NCBI RefSeq assembly: GCF_001550135.1
Contig: NZ_LRUE01000021.1
Location: 63,434-127,433 of the forward strand
DNA length: 64,000 bases
Direction of reading: 5' to 3'
DNA from: Pseudoalteromonas shioyasakiensis
GTDB lineage: Bacteria; Pseudomonadota; Gammaproteobacteria; Enterobacterales; Alteromonadaceae
Part shown: piece by piece, positions 8,075-17,027 of the stretch
How the letters are laid out: every line of letters starts with the position of its first letter
Position numbering within the stretch: position 1 is the stretch's first letter
The notes under the pieces: generated by a model
The model's input: only the letters and a program-made list of their open reading frames with translations
The model's database searches: none
What the model was told of the DNA's origin: nothing
Program-made: the position numbers and the translations under genes

Positions 8075-8089
8075 ATAGCTAAAACCTAT
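8075..8089. promoter_or_regulatory. Candidate OxyR half-site upstream of dps
   Basis: ATAG-CTAAAAC-CTAT fits the published OxyR element ATAGntnnnanCTAT at every fixed position. It is 105 bp upstream of the dps start. A second ATAG at 8044-8047 is 31 bp away rather than the usual 22, so the full tetrameric site is not evident. The rest of 7829-8193 shows no gene. Confidence 0.4.
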
Positions 8090-8193
8090 CACTGTGTTCG
8101 AATTAAACCATTTTACAGATTAGCCAAGATGGCTAATACTTAACACCAAGCACTAGCAAGTAAACACTTAACGGTTTTTTTAAGGAGCAATCT

Positions 8194-8667
8194 ATGTCAC
8201 AGGTAAATGCAATTGGTTTAAACAGCGCAAAAAGTGAAGATATCGTAAATTCACTAAACTCTTTACTAAGCTGCTACCAAATCCAATACATGAACGCACG
8301 CGGCTTTCATTGGAATATTAAAGGTCGTAACTTTTTTGAATTACACCTTAAGTTTGAAGAAATTTATAACTTACTACTTGAGAAAGTAGACGAGATTGCA
8401 GAGCGTATTTTAACGTTAGGCGGTACACCGGTACATGCATTCTCTGAGTACATCGAAGATAGCAAGATCAGTGAAGCTAAAAATATTACTGAAGGTACTG
8501 CTGCAGTAGAAAACCTTTTAGCAGGTTACAGCACACTTATTCAAATGCAGCGTGAAATCCTTGCACAAGCAGGTGATGCAGATGACGAAGGTACAGCATC
8601 GCTAATGGGCGACTACATTAAAGAACAAGAGAAACTTGTTTGGATGTTAAAAGCCTACCTTGGTTAA
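8194..8667 (+). CDS. dps: Dps-family ferritin-like DNA-protecting protein
   Basis: A 157-aa Dps. Ferroxidase-centre residues are in register: His39 (RGFHWN), His51, Glu55, Asp66 and Glu70 (KVDEIAERI). The family forms dodecamers that oxidise Fe(II) with peroxide and store it, protecting DNA. It lacks the long Lys-rich N-terminal tail of E. coli Dps, so direct DNA binding is less certain. A ribosome site AAGGAG precedes the ATG. It is monocistronic, closed by the terminator at 8685. The upstream OxyR-like element would fit peroxide induction. Confidence 0.93.
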   Translation: MSQVNAIGLNSAKSEDIVNSLNSLLSCYQIQYMNARGFHWNIKGRNFFELHLKFEEIYNLLLEKVDEIAERILTLGGTPVHAFSEYIEDSKISEAKNITEGTAAVENLLAGYSTLIQMQREILAQAGDADDEGTASLMGDYIKEQEKLVWMLKAYLG

Positions 8668-8684
8668 TATTTAGAATTGACACG

Positions 8685-8711
8685 AAAAAGCCCTCAAATG
8701 AGGGCTTTTTT
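8685..8711. terminator. Bidirectional terminator after dps
   Basis: AAAAAGCCCTC-AAAT-GAGGGCTTTTTT: a 7-bp GC stem with A and T runs on both sides, serving dps and the convergent gene ending at 8726. Confidence 0.9.
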
Positions 8712-8725
8712 ATATTTAGAAAGCA

Positions 8726-9127
8726 TTACTTTAACCACTTTCTTAAATTATCGTACTCGGGTCTTGCTTGAAAAAAGCTTTCAGCATCTGGGTGAAAGTT
8801 AATATCCATTTCTACGCCAGACCAAACTGTCTCTAATAAATTGCGAGCAATGATATTAGCTTTAATATAATCAACGCGTTTGTAACCCCGCGCTTTTACA
8901 GCCTGAAAGTAAGCCTTTGCAATCTCAATACTATCTGCAGTTGCTAATTCAAATTGTTCCAAATTAACCACAGCATACTGAATTGAATTTTCAGGGTACT
9001 TCATGATTTCTTGACCGACTTCAATACTAAATGAAGCAACGGCTTCTTTATTAAAGCTGCCACTAACTTCCACATAAATCACTGGCGGCTCAACAAAATA
9101 ACGCCAATCACCATGGGCTTTAAACAT
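8726..9127 (-). CDS. STAS/SpoIIAA-like small cytoplasmic protein
   Basis: A 133-aa protein from the ATG at 9125-9127, which has AAAGGGG upstream; an ATG seven codons earlier (9148) has none. The alternating strand/helix pattern (VIYVEVSGSFNKEAV, then YAVVNLEQFELA) resembles SpoIIAA/STAS-like folds such as the STAS/SEC14 family. No catalytic motif or signal peptide is seen. The function is not assigned; it lies alone between dps and oligopeptidase B. Confidence 0.65.
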   Translation of the reverse strand: MFKAHGDWRYFVEPPVIYVEVSGSFNKEAVASFSIEVGQEIMKYPENSIQYAVVNLEQFELATADSIEIAKAYFQAVKARGYKRVDYIKANIIARNLLETVWSGVEMDINFHPDAESFFQARPEYDNLRKWLK

Positions 9128-9193
9128 GCTCACCCCTTTGAAATACAACTTAAGTTTACGCTTATAAAATTTATTTACTTATTTATCTAAGCC

Positions 9194-11284
9194 TTAATTC
9201 GGTAATAAAGCAATAAAAAACGCCATTTCTAATGCCTTTTCCTCAAGGCTTTTAAAGCGACCCGATGCGCCGCCATGACCTGCATCCATGTCGGTTTTAA
9301 ATACCAAAATGTTGTCATCGGTTTTAAGTTCACGCAGCTTAGCAACCCACTTCATTGGCTCCCAGTATTGCACTTGAGAGTCATGGAATCCGGTTGTAAC
9401 GAGAATATTAGGGTAAGCCTGCGACTTAATATTATCGTACGGCGAGTAAGCCTTAATCACATCATAAAACGCAGGATTATTTGGGTTACCCCACTCGTCG
9501 TATTCATTGGTCGTCAGTGGAATACTCTCATCAAGCATAGTGGTTAGCACATCTAAAAATGGCACATGACAACCGATACCTAAATAAAGCTCAGGTGCTT
9601 GGTTAACCACAGCGCCCATTAATAAACCACCAGCACTGCCACCAGACGCAAATACTTTTTCTGGGTGTGCATAGCCTTGCTCAGTAAGCGCATGAGTAAC
9701 ATCAATAAAATCGCTAAAGCTATTTTGCTTATTTTGCTTTTTACCTTGCTCATACCAATGACGACCTAGCATTTCGCCGCCACGAATATGTGCAATCGCA
9801 TAAACAAAGCCGCGGTCAAGCAAGCTTAGTGAGCTGCTTGAAAAGCTAGGATCGATGGTAATACCGTACGCGCCATAGCCGTATTGCAGTACTGGGTTAG
9901 TACCGTCTTTATTAAATTGGTCGATACGATAAACCAAAGAAACCGGCACTTGCTCACCATCTCTTGCGGTAACCATTAAGCGTTCTGAGCGATAATGCTC
10001 TGGATTAAAATCCCCGAGCACTTGCTGTTGTTTTAATAAGGTTTTGTTACCTGTTTTTAAATCAACATCATACAAAGAACCTGGCGTCGTTAAGCTTGAA
10101 TAGTAAATACGCGCAGAGCTCACATTCGGCTCTGGATTCATTGCAATTGCAGCATAATAACAAGGGTCATCAAACTCTAAAGTAAGACGCTCTGCTTGCT
10201 GATCCACCACCACAAAACGTGTTTGGCCAAGCTCTCGTTCAGTGAGGATAAGGTAGTCATTGAAAATTTCGACCCCTTCTAACAATACGTTCTCGCGATG
10301 CGGTGTATGCTCCTGCCAACGATTTTTATCGGCAATGGTGCTTTGCGTCGCGGTCATTAAGCGAAAGTTTTTCGCTTGCCAGTTGGTCACAATGTAAAAG
10401 GTATCACCTAGCTTATCGACATCGAATTCATGGCCTTCTTCGCGTGGCATTAAGGCGCTAAATTCACCCTCTGGGTTATTCGCATCAAGCACCCAAGTAT
10501 CGTTTGTTTCTGTGGTCGCAAGGTCAATAATGATAAGGCTTTCATCGCGGCTTTTGCCAAGCCCCATAAAGAAGCTTTTATCTTGCTCTTCATAAACAAG
10601 TACGTCATCAGCTTGCGGGGTGCCTAAAACATGGCGGTAAACCTGAAAACCCAATAAGGTTTGCAGGTCTTTTTTCACATAAAACACCGTTTTGTTATCA
10701 TTAGCCCACACCACTTGGCCTTCGGTGTTTTCCAGCACATCACTAAACATTTCACCGCTGGCAATATTTTTAAAACGCACAGTATATATACGGCGACCTT
10801 CGGTGTCTTCTGAGTAAGCAAGTAGCTGCTCGTCAGGGCTAATTGCAACTTCGCCTAATTCATAAAATTCGTAATCGTCGGCTAATTGATTTACATCTAA
10901 CAACAAGGTCTTATCGCGCGCTTTTATTGAGCTGCTGCGATAATGGCGTGCATATTCATCGTCGCCACGTACTTCTGAGTGATACCAATACTGGCCATCT
11001 TTTACTGGTACCGTGTTGTCGTCTTTAACAATACGGTCTTTTAGCTCATTAAATAGTTGTTCGCGCAGTGGTTTTATATCGGCTAGTTGCTTATCGCAAT
11101 AATCGTTTTCGGCATTTAAATGCGCTAATACATCTTCATTTTCACGCTCATCATCACGCATCCAATAATAATTATCGGTGCGCGTCAGTTGATGTGTAGT
11201 TAATTGCTGAGGGTGTTTTTTTGCAACAGGAGGATGCGCTAATAAAGACAAAGAATACGAATTTGACGACACAAGAAAAACCAA
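9194..11284 (-). CDS. ptrB: Oligopeptidase B (S9A prolyl-oligopeptidase family)
   Basis: About 696 residues: an N-terminal seven-bladed propeller after the NYYWMRDD motif, then an alpha/beta hydrolase domain with Ser550 (GGSAGG), Asp635 (FHDSQV) and His670 (AGHGG). Oligopeptidase B cleaves peptides after Arg/Lys. The start is odd: no ATG exists in frame near the expected N-terminus. Only TTG (11284), GTG (11272) or CTG (11308) are available before a stop at 11321-11323. Translation upstream of TTG would give a hydrophobic, signal-like segment (PAIRFFILVFLVSS). The inverted-repeat element at 11323-11484 ends exactly there, so its insertion may have replaced the original 5' end or promoter. Confidence 0.88.
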   Translation of the reverse strand: MVFLVSSNSYSLSLLAHPPVAKKHPQQLTTHQLTRTDNYYWMRDDERENEDVLAHLNAENDYCDKQLADIKPLREQLFNELKDRIVKDDNTVPVKDGQYWYHSEVRGDDEYARHYRSSSIKARDKTLLLDVNQLADDYEFYELGEVAISPDEQLLAYSEDTEGRRIYTVRFKNIASGEMFSDVLENTEGQVVWANDNKTVFYVKKDLQTLLGFQVYRHVLGTPQADDVLVYEEQDKSFFMGLGKSRDESLIIIDLATTETNDTWVLDANNPEGEFSALMPREEGHEFDVDKLGDTFYIVTNWQAKNFRLMTATQSTIADKNRWQEHTPHRENVLLEGVEIFNDYLILTERELGQTRFVVVDQQAERLTLEFDDPCYYAAIAMNPEPNVSSARIYYSSLTTPGSLYDVDLKTGNKTLLKQQQVLGDFNPEHYRSERLMVTARDGEQVPVSLVYRIDQFNKDGTNPVLQYGYGAYGITIDPSFSSSSLSLLDRGFVYAIAHIRGGEMLGRHWYEQGKKQNKQNSFSDFIDVTHALTEQGYAHPEKVFASGGSAGGLLMGAVVNQAPELYLGIGCHVPFLDVLTTMLDESIPLTTNEYDEWGNPNNPAFYDVIKAYSPYDNIKSQAYPNILVTTGFHDSQVQYWEPMKWVAKLRELKTDDNILVFKTDMDAGHGGASGRFKSLEEKALEMAFFIALLPN

Positions 11285-11322
11285 AATAAAAAAACGAATT
11301 GCTGGCAGTTTATCACAGAATT

Positions 11323-11484
11323 ATACCAATCAGCTTAATTAAGTAGTCTATTTTGAGGCAATGAAACCTCGTTGATAACAATGCAAAAATTTCGTTATTT
11401 AGTTGTTCTAAATGAGAAATTTTTAACGCAGTTAGCGACAGGTTTAATCCCTCAAAATGATTAAGTATTATTGCGGGTTGGTAT
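11323..11484. repeat. 162-bp MITE-like element with terminal inverted repeats
   Basis: Left end ATACCAATCAGC...TTTTGAGG and right end CCTCAAAAT...GGGTTGGTAT are imperfect inverted repeats over about 35 bp, with perfect ATACCAA/TTGGTAT tips (11323-11329/11478-11484). The centre holds a second palindrome around AAAATTTC and GAAATTTT. No ORF. Elements with TTGGTAT tips are, to my recollection, common between genes of Alteromonadales; this is one copy only. Its left end supplies a perfect TATAAT (11320-11325 on the minus strand) ahead of oligopeptidase B. Confidence 0.7.
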
Positions 11485-11513
11485 TAAAAAAGCCCACTCA
11501 AATTGAGTGGGCT
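11485..11513 (-). terminator. Terminator of the chitin-binding protein gene
   Basis: Palindrome AGCCCACTCAA-A-TTGAGTGGGCT (11491-11513) followed on the minus strand by TTTTTT. It lies 34 bp beyond the stop of the gene ending at 11548. Confidence 0.88.
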
Positions 11514-11547
11514 AAGCAATGCTAAAATAGCATTTAGGGGGAAACTG

Positions 11548-12117
11548 TTAATGCGATACTTGCTGCCAAGCCATAGCCCAGCTTTTTCCTACACCTGGCT
11601 CAAACAGCGGGTTGTGTGAATCTTTAACACGACAAAACTCGCTAAATGGCCACGGTTTGCACATATAAATATGGCCCGTTTTTGGCTGCAGTACTTTAAC
11701 ACCTGCACTGTAATCGCTGCATGCTTGTGGGTATATATAGTCATAATCTTGCAGACTATCTTGCACTCGCTCTTTACATTTTGCGATGCAATTAAACGCC
11801 ACTTTTACATGCGTAATGCCCGAACCTTCAAGGGCATAAATTTGGTTTGAACGGTACGCAACCACTAAACCTTGTTCAGTCATTTTGCCCGCTTTTACCA
11901 GCGGAACATGCACATTTATATGCTCGGCAACAGAACGTGGCCAATTATGAGGCTCACCCTGATCGGAACTACTGATCGGGTATTCGAATGATAAATCGAC
12001 TAGCTCTCCTTGCATGTCATAAAAGGTTACAATCACCCTATCTCCAACAAACAGTTGGGTATGATGATTTAAGCAACCAATCGGCAACCACTTCCCGGAG
12101 GCCATTGACGTATGCAT
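11548..12117 (-). CDS. Solo GbpA-type domain plus CBM73 chitin-binding protein, no LPMO domain
   Basis: A 189-aa protein from the ATG 12115-12117. Residues about 15-110 match the second domain of GbpA/AA10 chitin-binding proteins (GDRVIVTFYDMQGE, NWPRSVAEHIN, YRSNQIYALEGSGI). Residues about 125-187 match CBM73: YSAGVKVLQ, YMCKPWPFSEFC and FEPGVGKSWAMAW. The usual N-terminal AA10 copper monooxygenase and signal peptide are both missing, so it is either a remnant of a larger gene or a stand-alone accessory protein. The reading frame is intact and the gene has its own promoter, c-di-GMP riboswitch and terminator, which argues against simple decay. A TTG (12123) and a later ATG (12105) are alternative starts. 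Confidence 0.75.
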   Translation of the reverse strand: MHTSMASGKWLPIGCLNHHTQLFVGDRVIVTFYDMQGELVDLSFEYPISSSDQGEPHNWPRSVAEHINVHVPLVKAGKMTEQGLVVAYRSNQIYALEGSGITHVKVAFNCIAKCKERVQDSLQDYDYIYPQACSDYSAGVKVLQPKTGHIYMCKPWPFSEFCRVKDSHNPLFEPGVGKSWAMAWQQVSH

Positions 12118-12223
12118 AAACAAAATATCACCCTAAGAACAACTAATAGGCATTATCTAACAACCGAACAAAATAAATACTTTTAGTTTGAGGCAAGTGA
12201 ACCAAAGCACTAGATTATGTGCT

Positions 12224-12305
12224 TATCAGCGGTCCCGCTATCATAGTTTAAAACCTTAGACCGGAAACTTTGCGTCCTAACCTTTCAGTTAGTTTGCCAA
12301 AAACA
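12224..12305 (-). promoter_or_regulatory. Cyclic-di-GMP riboswitch (GEMM-I)
   Basis: On the minus strand the order TTGGCAAAC, stem CTAAC-TGAAAG-GTTAG with its GAAA loop, GACGCAAAG, CCGGTCTAAGG and ATAGCGGGACCGC matches the GEMM-I consensus through both helices and the tetraloop receptor. The aptamer starts a few bases after the expected transcript start and ends about 107 bases before the start codon. A hairpin AAGCAC/GTGCTT (12203-12222) follows and may be part of the expression platform, but has no U run. The 3',3'-cGAMP-selective subtype differs by a base I have not tested structurally. Confidence 0.92.
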
Positions 12306-12311
12306 AGACTG

Positions 12312-12340
12312 AGTATAATCGTGACCGAATCACAAATCAA
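12312..12340 (-). promoter_or_regulatory. Sigma-70 promoter of the riboswitch transcript
   Basis: On the minus strand TTGATT (12335-12340), a 17-bp spacer and TATACT (12312-12317) place the start near 12305, at the 5' edge of the GEMM-I aptamer. Confidence 0.6.
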
Positions 12341-12401
12341 ACAAAAGAATGTAACCAAACGTCTTATATAGCAAATAGTTACTAGCAAATGCGTTAGGTA
12401 C

Positions 12402-12429
12402 AAAAAAGCCAACCTCTTGGTTGGCTTTT
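12402..12429 (-). terminator. Terminator of the RND efflux operon
   Basis: Stem GCCAACC-TCTT-GGTTGGC (12408-12425) followed on the minus strand by TTTTTT, 14 bp past the RND permease stop. Confidence 0.88.
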
Positions 12430-12442
12430 CGCGAATGGGTTA

Positions 12443-15400
12443 TTAATCCCTTGCTAGCTTTCTTCTGGTCGCGACTCGGTGCCCTGCACGGAATACATTC
12501 AAGAAGCCATTACCCACATCACTCATTACAATATACAAACAAGGTACTAGTACTAAAGTGATTAGAGTTGCAAACATAACCGCAAAACCAAGTGCTACTG
12601 CCATTGGAATTACAAACTTAGCTTGCAAGCTGGTTTCGAACATAATCGGTAGTACACCGGCAAAGGTTGTAATTGATGTCAGGGTGATTGCTCTAAAGCG
12701 CGCACAACCTGCTTCAATAACCGCTTGGCGAGTTGAAATACCTTCGCGGCGTGCTTGGTTTACAAAGTCGGTCATAACTAACGAGTCATTAATTACAACA
12801 CCCGCTGCAGCAATCAAGCCAAAGCCCGACATCAAGCTAATATCTAACCCAAACCAGAAGTGACCCCAAATTGCACCGGTTAAGCTAAATGGAATAACCG
12901 ACATAACAATAAGAGGCTGCGAATAGCTCTTAAGCGGCACTGCAAGCAAGATATAAACTAAGATCATACCGCCAATAAAGAACATGATTTGCTCGTTAGC
13001 TTGCGCTTGTTGTTCTTCAATAGAACCACCTAGCTCAGTTTTAACTGATGGGTATTCCTCTTTTAACTGCGGTAATAAGTTCTCATCAACTTGCTTAACC
13101 ACTTCACCCGGTTCAATCGCTTCTTCATCGATACTGCCGTAGATATAAACAGTACGATAGCCACCTTCACGGCGAATATAGCTAATACCTGGTTTTTCGT
13201 TCAGTTCAACAACATCACCCAGCATCACCTCTTGGCCTGCAGGCGTTGTGATAACAGCGTGCTTTAATGATGCAAACGCTTCACGTGTTAGTTTCGGGTA
13301 ACGAACCATAACTCGCACTTCTTCACCGCGACGAATAACACGCTGAGCTTCACCACCGTAGAAGCTTGCGCCTACTTGGTTAGCAATGTTGGCAAGGTCT
13401 AAACCTAGATCATATGCCACAGGTTTTAAGCTTAATTGCACTTCTTTGCTCGCCGGATCGATGGTCGAACTAATATCAAACAAGCCTTTTTGCTGTTGTA
13501 ATAGTTGGATGAAACGACGACCTGCATCATTTAAGGTATCGATATCTGGGCCGTAAAGTAAGTAACCAAACTCACCATCCATACCACCGCCATTTACATC
13601 ATCGTAAATTTGCAGCGATTTCACACCTGGGATACTTGGCATTTGCTCACGCCAACGACGAGATAATTCGAATGCGTTATACGGGCGAAGCTCTTCATCT
13701 ACCAGCGGAGCAAGTAATTGTGCTTCAGTACGACCTTGGTTGAACACTAAGATATCGCGAATTAGCTTTTGACCAAATTCACGTTCGGTCTCTTGGTCTA
13801 CCTTGTTAACCATGGCTTCAATTTCACGAATAGCATTAATCGTTTGCATATCCGAGGCATTTTCATTCATTTCTAAACGAATTTGCGGGAAGTCATGAGG
13901 TACTTTTGGTGTTGGTACCACACGCACTTGGTTTGAAGAAATTAAGCCAAACGTCAAAATCAATAAACCGATAAACGCAAATAGCACAAACCAACGCCAC
14001 TCCACACACAGCTCAATAAAACGCTTATAAGGGCCATTTACAAAGTTAAAGAAACGTTTGTTAAAACGCGCTCGCCAGCTATTTGGGTTAATTGGCGGGA
14101 ACTTAGTGTGGGCAATGTGTGCCGGTAAAATAAGTTTCGATTCAATCAAACTAAATATCAGACACAGAATTACCACCACGGCGATACCGAAGAAAAATGC
14201 GCTTTCTGGACCACTTGATAGTGTAAATGGTGCAAAGACAGCAATCGTTGTTAAAACACCAAATGTTGCTGGGGTAGCAACGCGTTTTGCGCCATTTACC
14301 ACATTTACAACACCACCGCCTTTTTTCTCAATTTCGGTGTAGGCACTTTCCCCTATGACTATGGCATCATCGACCACGATCCCCAGCACCATAATAAAGG
14401 CAAATAACGACACGATATTAATACTGATACCAAATAATGGCATCATCATCATTGCACCTAAGAAACACACAGGTAAACCAATCATTACCCAAAGTGCCAA
14501 CTTAAAGCGCAAGAAGATAGACAACATAATGGCAACCAAGATAGCCCCTTGGAATAAATTGCTTTTCATCATGTCTAAACGGGCATTTAGGTAGTAAGTC
14601 ATGTCCATTAATGGCTCAAGACGCAAGCCCGCCGGTAGCTCTTTATTCTTTTGCTCAATAAACGCTTTAACTGAATCAGCAACCGGGATCATGTTTTGTT
14701 CTTTGGTTGCTTTTACTGATAAATAAACGGCATTTTCACCATTAAATTTAAAGTAGCGCTCACCTTCTGTGAATTGGTCTTTAATCACAGCGATGTCGTT
14801 TAGCAGTACTTTCGCGCCATTGGAACCAATTTTTACTGGGATCTGGCGGAACTCATCACCGCTGTAGTATTGATTTTCAACACGTACCGAGATAATACCT
14901 GCGTCAGTACGTAGTTGACCTGCCGAGATATTCGCAGAGTAACGACGTACTGCACTGGCCACCTCACTTAAAGTAAGGTTGTATTGACGTAGTGAATCTG
15001 GGTCAATTTCAATTGCAATTTCATCAAGTGGTACATCGTTTTGCACCAGTGACACATTGGATAATTGCAGTAATTCATCTTCAATTTTATTTGCAACTGG
15101 CTTTAACTCAGTAAGTGGAATATCACCTACCAGCGTCATACCGATTACATCTTGGCGAAATTCAACCTGACTAATCGTCACAGGCTCCATTCCCGCAGGG
15201 AAAGTCGCAATACTGTCTACTCTTAGCTTCACTTTATCGAGTACATCAGTAAGTTCTGCATCAGTGTTGATCTCTAAACTTGCACGGCCACTATTTCGAA
15301 ATGAGCGATATACACCACGTTTAATCTCGGTTACATCTTTTAGTGACTCTTCAATCTTGATCAGAATACTTTCTTCAATTTCCTGTGGTGAGGCCCCCGG

Positions 15401-15580
15401 ATAATTGGCCTGCACTTCAATATAGTTAATTTCAACATTTGGGAACATCTGGCGCTGAATAGTGAAATAACTAATGATCCCCATGATGATGATAAACACC
15501 ATCATTAAGTTTGCAGCGACCGAGTTATTGGCAAAATAAGCTATAAGGCCAGACTGTTTTTCTGTGTTTGTATCAGTCAT
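12443..15580 (-). CDS. RND efflux permease (HAE-1/AcrB-like superfamily)
   Basis: A 1045-aa inner-membrane proton antiporter of normal length, with twelve membrane helices in two halves and two large periplasmic porter loops. The relay Asp pair is present in GIVVDDAIVIGE in helix 4. The N-terminus (LIAYFANNSVAANLMMVFIIIMGI) and FPNVEINYIEVQANYPGASPQEIE are typical of the subfamily paired with short adaptors. A ribosome site AGGTAGC precedes the ATG. It follows the adaptor gene by 9 bp. No outer-membrane TolC-type gene is nearby, so it would use one encoded elsewhere. Substrates cannot be inferred. Confidence 0.92.
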   Translation of the reverse strand: MTDTNTEKQSGLIAYFANNSVAANLMMVFIIIMGIISYFTIQRQMFPNVEINYIEVQANYPGASPQEIEESILIKIEESLKDVTEIKRGVYRSFRNSGRASLEINTDAELTDVLDKVKLRVDSIATFPAGMEPVTISQVEFRQDVIGMTLVGDIPLTELKPVANKIEDELLQLSNVSLVQNDVPLDEIAIEIDPDSLRQYNLTLSEVASAVRRYSANISAGQLRTDAGIISVRVENQYYSGDEFRQIPVKIGSNGAKVLLNDIAVIKDQFTEGERYFKFNGENAVYLSVKATKEQNMIPVADSVKAFIEQKNKELPAGLRLEPLMDMTYYLNARLDMMKSNLFQGAILVAIMLSIFLRFKLALWVMIGLPVCFLGAMMMMPLFGISINIVSLFAFIMVLGIVVDDAIVIGESAYTEIEKKGGGVVNVVNGAKRVATPATFGVLTTIAVFAPFTLSSGPESAFFFGIAVVVILCLIFSLIESKLILPAHIAHTKFPPINPNSWRARFNKRFFNFVNGPYKRFIELCVEWRWFVLFAFIGLLILTFGLISSNQVRVVPTPKVPHDFPQIRLEMNENASDMQTINAIREIEAMVNKVDQETEREFGQKLIRDILVFNQGRTEAQLLAPLVDEELRPYNAFELSRRWREQMPSIPGVKSLQIYDDVNGGGMDGEFGYLLYGPDIDTLNDAGRRFIQLLQQQKGLFDISSTIDPASKEVQLSLKPVAYDLGLDLANIANQVGASFYGGEAQRVIRRGEEVRVMVRYPKLTREAFASLKHAVITTPAGQEVMLGDVVELNEKPGISYIRREGGYRTVYIYGSIDEEAIEPGEVVKQVDENLLPQLKEEYPSVKTELGGSIEEQQAQANEQIMFFIGGMILVYILLAVPLKSYSQPLIVMSVIPFSLTGAIWGHFWFGLDISLMSGFGLIAAAGVVINDSLVMTDFVNQARREGISTRQAVIEAGCARFRAITLTSITTFAGVLPIMFETSLQAKFVIPMAVALGFAVMFATLITLVLVPCLYIVMSDVGNGFLNVFRAGHRVATRRKLARD

Positions 15581-15589
15581 AGTGCTACC

Positions 15590-16762
15590 TTAAAGCTTTT
15601 CAACCGCTGCAGTTTCTGCATCGCTTGTCATTTCTTTCATACCTGCAACCTTCACTTCCATACCCTCTTGTGGGTACTCAGGTAGCGTAAGAACCAACTG
15701 GTCATTCACTTCAAGGCCATCACTAATGTAGAAATACTCACCTTCTTCGCGTACTACCGTTACTTTGCGTGGTTCAAGTTTATTCTCGTCGTTCACAATC
15801 CACACCGTTTGGTTATTCACTAAAGACTGCGGTAAACGGTAGATATTTTGTAGTGTTGCACCGGCAAAGCTCACTTGTACGTAAGCACCAAATTTAATAG
15901 GTTGTACGTCATGCTTTAAGCCGTATGGGTCATCAACACGAACAACTAAATTGCTCATACGCGTCGCGTTATCAACAACGCCTAGGTCACGGTCAATTTC
16001 GGCTTCACGAGTAAAGCTGTTTAAGCCTTTATTGATAATGGTCGCCTTTACGCCTTTTAAGCGTTTTGGCAAAAATACACTATCGAAACCAGCAATTGGT
16101 ACAATGATTTCCGCACTTTCAATATTATTAATTTCAGCAACTTGGCTGCCTACATTAATGTATTGGCCGACACCAATTTCACGGCTGATCACCAGCGCAT
16201 CGTAAGGTGCTTTTACCTCACAGCGAGCAAGGTCACGTTCGGCACGTTTTAATGCAGCTTGCGCTGATTTAACAGCAGCTTGCGCGCTTAAAACTTGAGG
16301 TTTACGTAGGAATAAGTCTGTGCGCTCACGTTCTGGGTAACGTCTTGCTTCATCCTCTGCCACTTTAGCTTGTGCTTGCTCTTCGATCAGTGCCGCTTGA
16401 GCACTAGCAAGTGACGCTTCAGCTTGTAGTACAGCTGCTTCGTAGTTATCTTTTTCGATGGTAAATAACACTTCACCACGCGCTACGATGCCACCAGCAA
16501 CAAAATTTGGATGCCAGCTTGTAACTTCACCAGCCACTTGCGAGGCAAGTAAGGTACTTTCAAGCGGTTTCACTTCGCCGTAACTATTAATAATCACTTG
16601 ATGATCATCACTTGCTACTGGCTCAACCTGTACTAAAGGACGCACATCAACTACATCCTTGTCTTTAGGCTCTTGAGCAATCGCGTTGATTGCTTTAAAA
16701 CCAGCAACACCAACGATTAATGCAACAAACGGTAATATCCATTTTAATAAACTTGTGCGCAT
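15590..16762 (-). CDS. RND periplasmic adaptor (membrane fusion protein)
   Basis: A 390-aa adaptor: N-terminal anchor helix (about 8-27), lipoyl-like half (ATTLLASQVAGEVTSW...), an alpha-helical hairpin rich in Ala/Gln (about 105-185), the second lipoyl half (VKAPYDALVISREIGVGQYINVGS) and a beta-barrel domain. It bridges the permease at 12443 to an outer-membrane channel. First gene of the two-gene operon; AGGTGTAAGTT precedes the ATG. No local regulator is adjacent. Confidence 0.92.
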   Translation of the reverse strand: MRTSLLKWILPFVALIVGVAGFKAINAIAQEPKDKDVVDVRPLVQVEPVASDDHQVIINSYGEVKPLESTLLASQVAGEVTSWHPNFVAGGIVARGEVLFTIEKDNYEAAVLQAEASLASAQAALIEEQAQAKVAEDEARRYPERERTDLFLRKPQVLSAQAAVKSAQAALKRAERDLARCEVKAPYDALVISREIGVGQYINVGSQVAEINNIESAEIIVPIAGFDSVFLPKRLKGVKATIINKGLNSFTREAEIDRDLGVVDNATRMSNLVVRVDDPYGLKHDVQPIKFGAYVQVSFAGATLQNIYRLPQSLVNNQTVWIVNDENKLEPRKVTVVREEGEYFYISDGLEVNDQLVLTLPEYPQEGMEVKVAGMKEMTSDAETAAVEKL

Positions 16763-17027
16763 AACTTACACCTATAAAATTTTCACTGGCCCTATCATAC
16801 CAAAGCTGACAGAAACATTAATGTGACATTTGTAAGGAACTGTTACAAAAACAGATAAATTGGCAACACAAAAATCAAAACTTATCTAAGAACAATTTGT
16901 TACAAACAAAAGTCACCTAATATCAAAAGCTTACAAAACCACCTTCACACTTGTTAACAAACAGCCTTTTATCAAGGGGTTAATTCATTAAACTTGATTG
17001 AGAAATAATGAAAGGAACGAGTTAACA

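Noticed and set aside
11548..12117. Chitin-binding gene as a plain pseudogene
   Set aside because: It keeps an intact frame, promoter, riboswitch and terminator, so it is listed as a gene, although loss of the AA10 domain leaves decay possible.
12558..14594. Three plus-strand ORFs of 79-101 aa
   Set aside because: Antisense shadows of the RND permease, with biased composition from its membrane helices.
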